A DNA stretch of 8,993 nt from Candidatus Latescibacterota bacterium (GTDB lineage: Bacteria > Latescibacterota > MVCY01): NCBI GenBank assembly GCA_030629295.1, contig DAOVPH010000060.1:1-8993 (forward strand). The letters are read 5' to 3'. Below, piece after piece: positions 5,555-8,993 of this stretch. The notes below the pieces were generated by a model. It was not told where the DNA came from, did no database searches, and saw only the letters and a list, made by a program, of their open reading frames with translations. The position numbers and the translations under genes were made by a program. Numbering within the stretch: position 1 is the stretch's first letter; each line of letters starts with the position of its first letter.

Positions 5555-6057
5555 TTCAGGGGCTGGTGGAATACTTAGCTGCTCTGCCTGAGCCGTTGAT
5601 CACCTTTGTGATCGCCACCCTTCCTGTATCTGAACTACGGGGGGCAATACCCTGGGCATTGACAGCCGGGGAACTCCAATGGCAGGAGGCTTATTTTTAT
5701 GCAGTTCTGGGCAATTTCCTTCCGGTTATACCTCTGCTTTTGCTGTTAGAGCCGATTTCGCTTCGGTTGCGAAAATACAGTATCTGGGACAGATTTTTCA
5801 GCTGGCTTTTTGAAAGAACCCGAAGACGCAGCCGGGTGGTGGAAAGATTTGAGGTCTTTGGGTTGATCTTATTTGTAGCCATTCCCCTGCCGGTGACCGG
5901 CGCCTGGACAGGCACGGTAGCGGCTTTTCTTTTCGGCATTCGGTTCAAACCTGCTGTGCTGGCTATTTTGGCCGGAATCCTCATAGCCGGGGCGGTCGTC
6001 ACTTTAGCCTCGTTAGGGGTTCTGGGTGCAATTTCTCAGTTTCTGGTAGGGAGATAA
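5551..6057 (+). CDS. COG2426-type 'small multidrug export' integral membrane protein
   Basis: This is a 168-residue membrane protein. 'LPVSELRGAIPWAL' near residues 24-37, 'GNFLPVIPLLLLL' near 54-66 and 'FVAIPLPVTGAWTGTVAAFLFG' (residues about 107-128, shown in part as AIPLPVTGAWTG) match the pattern of the Sm_multidrug_ex (PF06695) family. Despite that name, the true function of the family is not established. About four hydrophobic segments are visible, with a basic loop 'ERTRRRSRVVER' between the second and third. The start is taken as GTG 5551, which overlaps the pcm stop as GTGA and has AGGGG (5538-5542) 8 nt upstream. An in-frame GTG at 5542 would add 3 residues. Its stop lies only 2 nt before tRNA-Pro(CGG), so it must be co-transcribed with that tRNA. 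Confidence 0.85.
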   Translation: MIQGLVEYLAALPEPLITFVIATLPVSELRGAIPWALTAGELQWQEAYFYAVLGNFLPVIPLLLLLEPISLRLRKYSIWDRFFSWLFERTRRRSRVVERFEVFGLILFVAIPLPVTGAWTGTVAAFLFGIRFKPAVLAILAGILIAGAVVTLASLGVLGAISQFLVGR

Positions 6058-6059
6058 GT

Positions 6060-6137
6060 CGGGGCGTAGCGCAGTCCGGTCAGCGCGCAGCGTTCGGGAC
6101 GCTGAGGCCGTGGGTTCAAATCCCACCGCCCCGACCA
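6060..6137 (+). tRNA. tRNA-Pro (anticodon CGG)
   Basis: The 78-nt cloverleaf has acceptor arms CGGGGCG (6060-6066) and CGCCCCG (6127-6133), D stem GCGC/GCGC, anticodon stem CAGCG/CGCTG around loop TTCGGGA with anticodon CGG at 6095-6097, and T arm GTGGG-TTCAAAT-CCCAC. The discriminator is A and CCA is encoded (6135-6137). It reads CCG. It shares both acceptor arms with the tRNA-Pro(GGG) gene 1.6 kb upstream. No promoter is visible between it and the preceding stop codon 2 nt away. Confidence 0.97.
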
Positions 6138-6194
6138 TAAGACCTCTGTTACTACCCAGAGCACATTATAGTTTGCACATTGGTATTCTCAAGT

Positions 6195-6307
6195 GTCATT
6201 GCGAGGAACACTTCGCTATCGCTCAGCACAGGCTCCGCGACGAAGCAATCTCGTGGTCTCAATACGCATTCAGCGTTTTGAGATTGCTTCGCTGCGCTCG
6301 CAATGAC
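6195..6307. repeat. Palindromic intergenic repeat, GTCATTGCGAG family, copy 2
   Basis: Outer arms GTCATTGCGAG (6195-6205) and CTCGCAATGAC (6297-6307) and inner arms GAAGCAATCTC (6242-6252) and GAGATTGCTTC (6280-6290) are the same as in copy 1. The central loop holds a third stem, TCTCAATACGC (6257-6267) against GCGTTTTGAGA (6273-6283), 10 of 11 paired. That stem shares GAGA with the inner arm, so two pairings compete. This copy lacks the AGTGTCTGTCCG terminal repeats seen around copy 1. It fills most of the 200-bp gap between tRNA-Pro and the acylphosphatase gene. It may act as a transcript end or stabiliser, though no T-run follows it. Confidence 0.85.
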
Positions 6308-6337
6308 ATATAGTCTATTTTATACTCCCGATAATAA

Positions 6338-6619
6338 ATGGATACTTATATCAGAGCACATATAACTGTTTCCGGAGTGGTGCAGGGTATAGGCTACCGA
6401 TTCTTTGCTCAGAGGACAGCCACTGAGCTTGGCATTACCGGATATGTGCGCAACCTGCCTGACGGAAGAGTGGAAGTAGTGGCAGAAGGTAAACAGGGAC
6501 TTATGAATAGCTTCATTGAAGAACTACGCCATGGCCCCTGGTCGGCTCATGTGAGCAAAATCAATGTCGACACTTCCCAATATAGAGCAGAATTTAACCG
6601 ATTTACCATAAGATTCTGA
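6338..6619 (+). CDS. acyP: Acylphosphatase
   Basis: This 93-residue cytosolic enzyme hydrolyses carboxyl-phosphate bonds such as those of acetyl phosphate or carbamoyl phosphate. The signature 'VSGVVQGIGYRFFAQRTA' (11-28) holds catalytic Arg21 in the phosphate loop, and 'GYVRNLPDGRVEVVAEG' (35-51) holds catalytic Asn39. The size is exactly that of the family. The usual 'QGVGFR' or 'QGVxYR' appears as QGIGYR, a mild change. No Shine-Dalgarno precedes the ATG; instead a TATACT box (6321-6326) ends only 11 nt before it, so the transcript may be nearly leaderless. HPRT starts 6 nt after the stop, suggesting one operon with the purine salvage genes. Confidence 0.95.
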   Translation: MDTYIRAHITVSGVVQGIGYRFFAQRTATELGITGYVRNLPDGRVEVVAEGKQGLMNSFIEELRHGPWSAHVSKINVDTSQYRAEFNRFTIRF

Positions 6620-6625
6620 AAATAT

Positions 6626-7177
6626 ATGACACCCCACAAACTCATCCCCCTCATCTCTGAAGAGCAGATACAACAGAAAACCGAAGAGCTTGCTTTGCAG
6701 ATCTCTCAGGATTATCGAGACAAAGACCTCCTGATGGTGGGCATCCTTAAAGGGGCCTGGGTCTTTATGGCTGACTTGATAAGAAAACTCACTGTGCCTG
6801 TCAAATGTGATTTTGTCTCAGTAAGTAGCTACGGTCTAAATACCGAAAGTTCAGGCAGGGTGAAAATCCTTTTAGATTTAAGTCAGCCCATCAAGGAAAA
6901 GGATGTCCTGTTGATAGAAGACATAGTAGACACAGGGGCTACCCTTAAGCATCTAACCGAAACCCTCTGTCTTAGGAAACCGAATAGTCTGAAAATCTGT
7001 GCCCTTCTGGACAAGCCTTCTCGGAGGAGTAAGCCAATTGTTTTGGACTACATCGGGTTTACTGTACCCAATAAGTTCATTGTAGGTTACGGCATAGACT
7101 GTGCTGAACAATATCGAAACCTGCCTTACATCGCTTACTTAGAATTCGACAAAGACCAACCAGGGGAAACAATATGA
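6626..7177 (+). CDS. hpt: Hypoxanthine phosphoribosyltransferase
   Basis: This 183-residue enzyme joins hypoxanthine (and usually guanine) to PRPP, giving IMP or GMP. Type I phosphoribosyltransferase landmarks are 'VGILKGAWVFMADLIR' (38-53), the flexible-loop 'SVSSYG' (65-70), the PRPP motif 'VLLIEDIVDTGATL' (94-107) with Glu98, Asp99 and Asp102, 'LLDKPSRR' (127-134), and the base-binding 'PNKFIVGYGID' (148-158) with Lys150 and Asp158. The length matches the bacterial family. The ATG at 6626 has no clear ribosome binding site and lies 6 nt after the acylphosphatase stop, so it is probably translated by coupling. The 3' end carries the ribosome binding site of the adenine deaminase gene (AGGGG, 7162-7166) and overlaps it by 4 nt (ATGA). 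Confidence 0.96.
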   Translation: MTPHKLIPLISEEQIQQKTEELALQISQDYRDKDLLMVGILKGAWVFMADLIRKLTVPVKCDFVSVSSYGLNTESSGRVKILLDLSQPIKEKDVLLIEDIVDTGATLKHLTETLCLRKPNSLKICALLDKPSRRSKPIVLDYIGFTVPNKFIVGYGIDCAEQYRNLPYIAYLEFDKDQPGETI

Positions 7178-8913
7178 AGACATTGGACACTCAGGAGCTT
7201 ATCGGACTGATAAACGCTGCCCGTAGCGCCTCGCCGGCAGATGTGTTGCTCAAGGATGTCAACTTGGTCAATGTCTTCTCCGCTGAAATCTACCGGACGA
7301 ATGTCCTGCTCAAAGGCAAATTCATAGCCGCGGTAGGCAAAGAATACACAGATGCGGAAAAGGTCTTTGAATTGGGGGGGAAATATCTGCTCCCCGGCCT
7401 AATAGATGGACATGTGCATCTGGAAAGCTCGATGGTGAGCATCCCTGAATACACAAAGGCAGTGCTTCCCCACGGCACTACCTCCGTTGTTGCCGACCCC
7501 CATGAAATCGCCAATGTCCTGGGATTAAGGGGTGTTAGATATATGTTAGACTCCAGCAAGAATCTCCCGTTAAATGTCTTCCTCACCGCCCCCTCCTGCG
7601 TGCCGGCCACAGAACTGGAGACATCAGGGGCAACTCTGAACCACCGGGAGATAAACGAGGTGTTGGGCTGGGAACGAGTAGTCGCCTTAGGGGAACTAAT
7701 GAACTATCCAGGGGTAATCTACGGGGCAGAAGAGGTGATGAACAAACTGCTCGCTGCCCAGCAAAGGGATAAACCAGTTGACGGCCATGCCCCTGGCCTC
7801 TCTGGAAAAGAGCTGAATGCTTACATAGCTGCTGGAATCTACTCTGATCACGAATGCACCACCCGCCAGGAAGCTGCAGAAAAGCTGAAACTGGGGATGT
7901 GGATTATGCTTAGAGAGGGTTCAGCGGCTAAAAACTTGGCTGCCCTTCTGCCGTTGGTGAATAATGCCAATTTCCGCCGGTGCCTGTTTGTCACCGACGA
8001 CCGACATCCCCAGGATCTCCTCCAAGAAGGCCACATCGACTACATATTGAGAAAAGCAGTCTCACTGGGTCTGGACCCGATCAGGGCGGTTCAGATGGCC
8101 ACCATTAACACCGCTCAGCGCTTTGGACTTAAAGCACTGGGAGCAGTGGCCCCAGGCTATATCGCCGATTTGGTGATAGTAAACAATTTGAAAGATTTTG
8201 AAGTAAGAGCAGTATTTAAAGATGGTCGGCTAATAGTAGAAGACGGACAGCTCTCGGTAAAAATCGCCCCTTACGAAGACCCCGCTGTCTTGAACACTGT
8301 TAATACAGCACCCTTATCTTTGCAGAGCTTCAAGATTAAGGTAGAGGCAGAACAGGCCAAGGTTATTGAGCTTGTGTCCAACCAGATCGTTACTAAAAAG
8401 ACGGTAACCAGGGTGAAATCCCAGGGAGGTTTTGTTGTCTCCGATGTGGAAAATGACATCTTGAAGCTGGCGGTGATCGAAAGGCACCAGGCTACAGGTA
8501 ACATAGGCCTGGGGTTAGTTAAGGGATTTGGATTGAACAGAGGAGCGCTGGCCTCTTCTGTGGGGCATGATTCTCATAACATTATTGTGGTGGGGACTGA
8601 TGACCGGGATATGTTGGTAGCAGTCGAGAAAATAGCAGCGATGGGGGGTGGATATGTGGCTGTCTGCGGAGGGTGTGTGTTGGCTTCGCTGCCGCTTCCC
8701 ATTGCCGGGTTGATGTCGGATAGATCTGTTCAGGAGGTACAAGGAACTCTGCAGCAGTTGCACCAGGCAGGAGAAGAGTTGGGGGCGAAACCGGAGAGTC
8801 CGTTTATCACTCTTTCTTTCCTGGCCCTGCCGGTAATCCCAGAGCTAAAGCTTACGGACAAGGGCTTGGTGGATGTAAACCAGTTTAAGACAGTCCCCTT
8901 ATGGGGAGAATAA
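7174..8913 (+). CDS. ade: Adenine deaminase
   Basis: This 579-residue amidohydrolase converts adenine to hypoxanthine and ammonia at a metal centre. The order of motifs is that of bacterial AdeC: the small beta-domain 'DVLLKDVNLVNVFSAEIY' (23-40), metal-binding 'LPGLIDGHVHLESSM' (73-87) with His80 and His82, 'GTTSVVADPHEIANV' (101-115), 'GELMNYPGVI' (173-182), 'DGHAPGLSG' (203-211) with His205, 'GIYSDHE' (221-227), 'FVTDDRHP' (272-279) with Asp275 or Asp276, 'ATINTAQRFGL' (309-319) and the C-terminal 'VGHDSHNIIVVG' and 'GGCVLASLPLPIAGLMS' segments. The length is normal and no motif is missing. AGGGG lies 7 nt before the ATG, which overlaps the hpt stop. Its product is the HPRT substrate. No terminator is visible in the 60 nt after the stop. 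Confidence 0.97.
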   Translation: MKTLDTQELIGLINAARSASPADVLLKDVNLVNVFSAEIYRTNVLLKGKFIAAVGKEYTDAEKVFELGGKYLLPGLIDGHVHLESSMVSIPEYTKAVLPHGTTSVVADPHEIANVLGLRGVRYMLDSSKNLPLNVFLTAPSCVPATELETSGATLNHREINEVLGWERVVALGELMNYPGVIYGAEEVMNKLLAAQQRDKPVDGHAPGLSGKELNAYIAAGIYSDHECTTRQEAAEKLKLGMWIMLREGSAAKNLAALLPLVNNANFRRCLFVTDDRHPQDLLQEGHIDYILRKAVSLGLDPIRAVQMATINTAQRFGLKALGAVAPGYIADLVIVNNLKDFEVRAVFKDGRLIVEDGQLSVKIAPYEDPAVLNTVNTAPLSLQSFKIKVEAEQAKVIELVSNQIVTKKTVTRVKSQGGFVVSDVENDILKLAVIERHQATGNIGLGLVKGFGLNRGALASSVGHDSHNIIVVGTDDRDMLVAVEKIAAMGGGYVAVCGGCVLASLPLPIAGLMSDRSVQEVQGTLQQLHQAGEELGAKPESPFITLSFLALPVIPELKLTDKGLVDVNQFKTVPLWGE

Positions 8914-8973
8914 TCTGGGCAGGATATTCTTTTGAATTAGTGTTGCGATTCCTAAAAAACATGACAGTAAATT

Positions 8974-8993
8974 GTCATTGCGAGCGGCAGCGA
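8974..8993. repeat. Palindromic intergenic repeat, GTCATTGCGAG family, copy 3 (cut by window edge)
   Basis: GTCATTGCGAGCGGCAGCGA repeats the outer arm of copies 1 and 2 and then continues with the GC-rich spacer typical of the family before the window ends. Just before it, ATGACA (8961-8966) pairs with TGTCAT (8973-8978), a small hairpin that overlaps the repeat end. The partner arm would lie beyond 8993. Confidence 0.65.

Noticed and set aside
4377..6137. Genomic island flanked by two tRNA-Pro genes with matching 3' ends
   Set aside because: The shared acceptor arms are expected of two proline tRNAs, the enclosed genes are housekeeping, and no integrase is present.
6144..6161. Possible terminator CTCTG / CAGAG after tRNA-Pro(CGG)
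   Set aside because: Only a 5-bp stem with an 8-nt loop and no T-run follows it.
6110..6313. Plus-strand open frame from inside tRNA-Pro through repeat copy 2
   Set aside because: It begins in the T arm of a tRNA and consists mainly of repeat sequence.

Overview
The window carries ordinary bacterial chromosome genes: SppA, HU, SurE, Pcm, HPRT, adenine deaminase and three tRNA genes. Starts are ATG, GTG and TTG, several genes have strong AGGAGG-type ribosome binding sites, and G+C is moderate by eye. A tiny 'MPCGKKRKRKK...' ribosomal-type protein, a SppA-HU-tRNA-SurE-Pcm order and 'GTCATTGCGAG' palindromic repeats suggest an environmental or little-cultivated bacterium, possibly near the Bacteroidetes/Fibrobacteres side of the tree. 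That placement is an inference from memory and is weak.

Layout. On the minus strand (1-1531) a DegT-type PLP aminotransferase gene is followed by the first 47 codons of a DapA/NanA-type aldolase gene. A terminator-like hairpin lies between them. From 1558 to 1732 a compact 159-bp element with 18-bp terminal inverted repeats encloses a second palindrome. It separates this pair from a rightward series: a secreted TPR protein, the membrane peptidase SppA, a HU-family protein, a 30-residue Lys/Arg-rich protein, tRNA-Arg(CCG), tRNA-Pro(GGG), a shortened surE, pcm, a COG2426-type membrane protein, and tRNA-Pro(CGG). Gaps are a few bases to a few tens of bases, so tRNAs and mRNAs probably share transcripts. 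After a 113-bp palindromic repeat come acylphosphatase, HPRT and adenine deaminase. The window ends inside a third copy of the repeat.

How the genes fit together. Adenine deaminase makes hypoxanthine, which HPRT converts to IMP. Their genes overlap by 4 bp, giving a two-step adenine salvage unit. SurE (nucleotidase) and Pcm (isoaspartyl repair) are a classic stress-linked pair, but SurE here has lost about its last 100 residues. HU and the small basic protein belong to the nucleoid and probably the ribosome, and sit directly before tRNA genes. The TPR protein and SppA are both envelope proteins.

I found no CRISPR array, phage, toxin-antitoxin, defence or biosynthetic system. The points most worth following are the truncated surE, the nested palindromic element at 1566-1724, the tRNA genes 2 and 6 nt behind stop codons, and the 30-residue gene that a length-filtered gene caller would miss.
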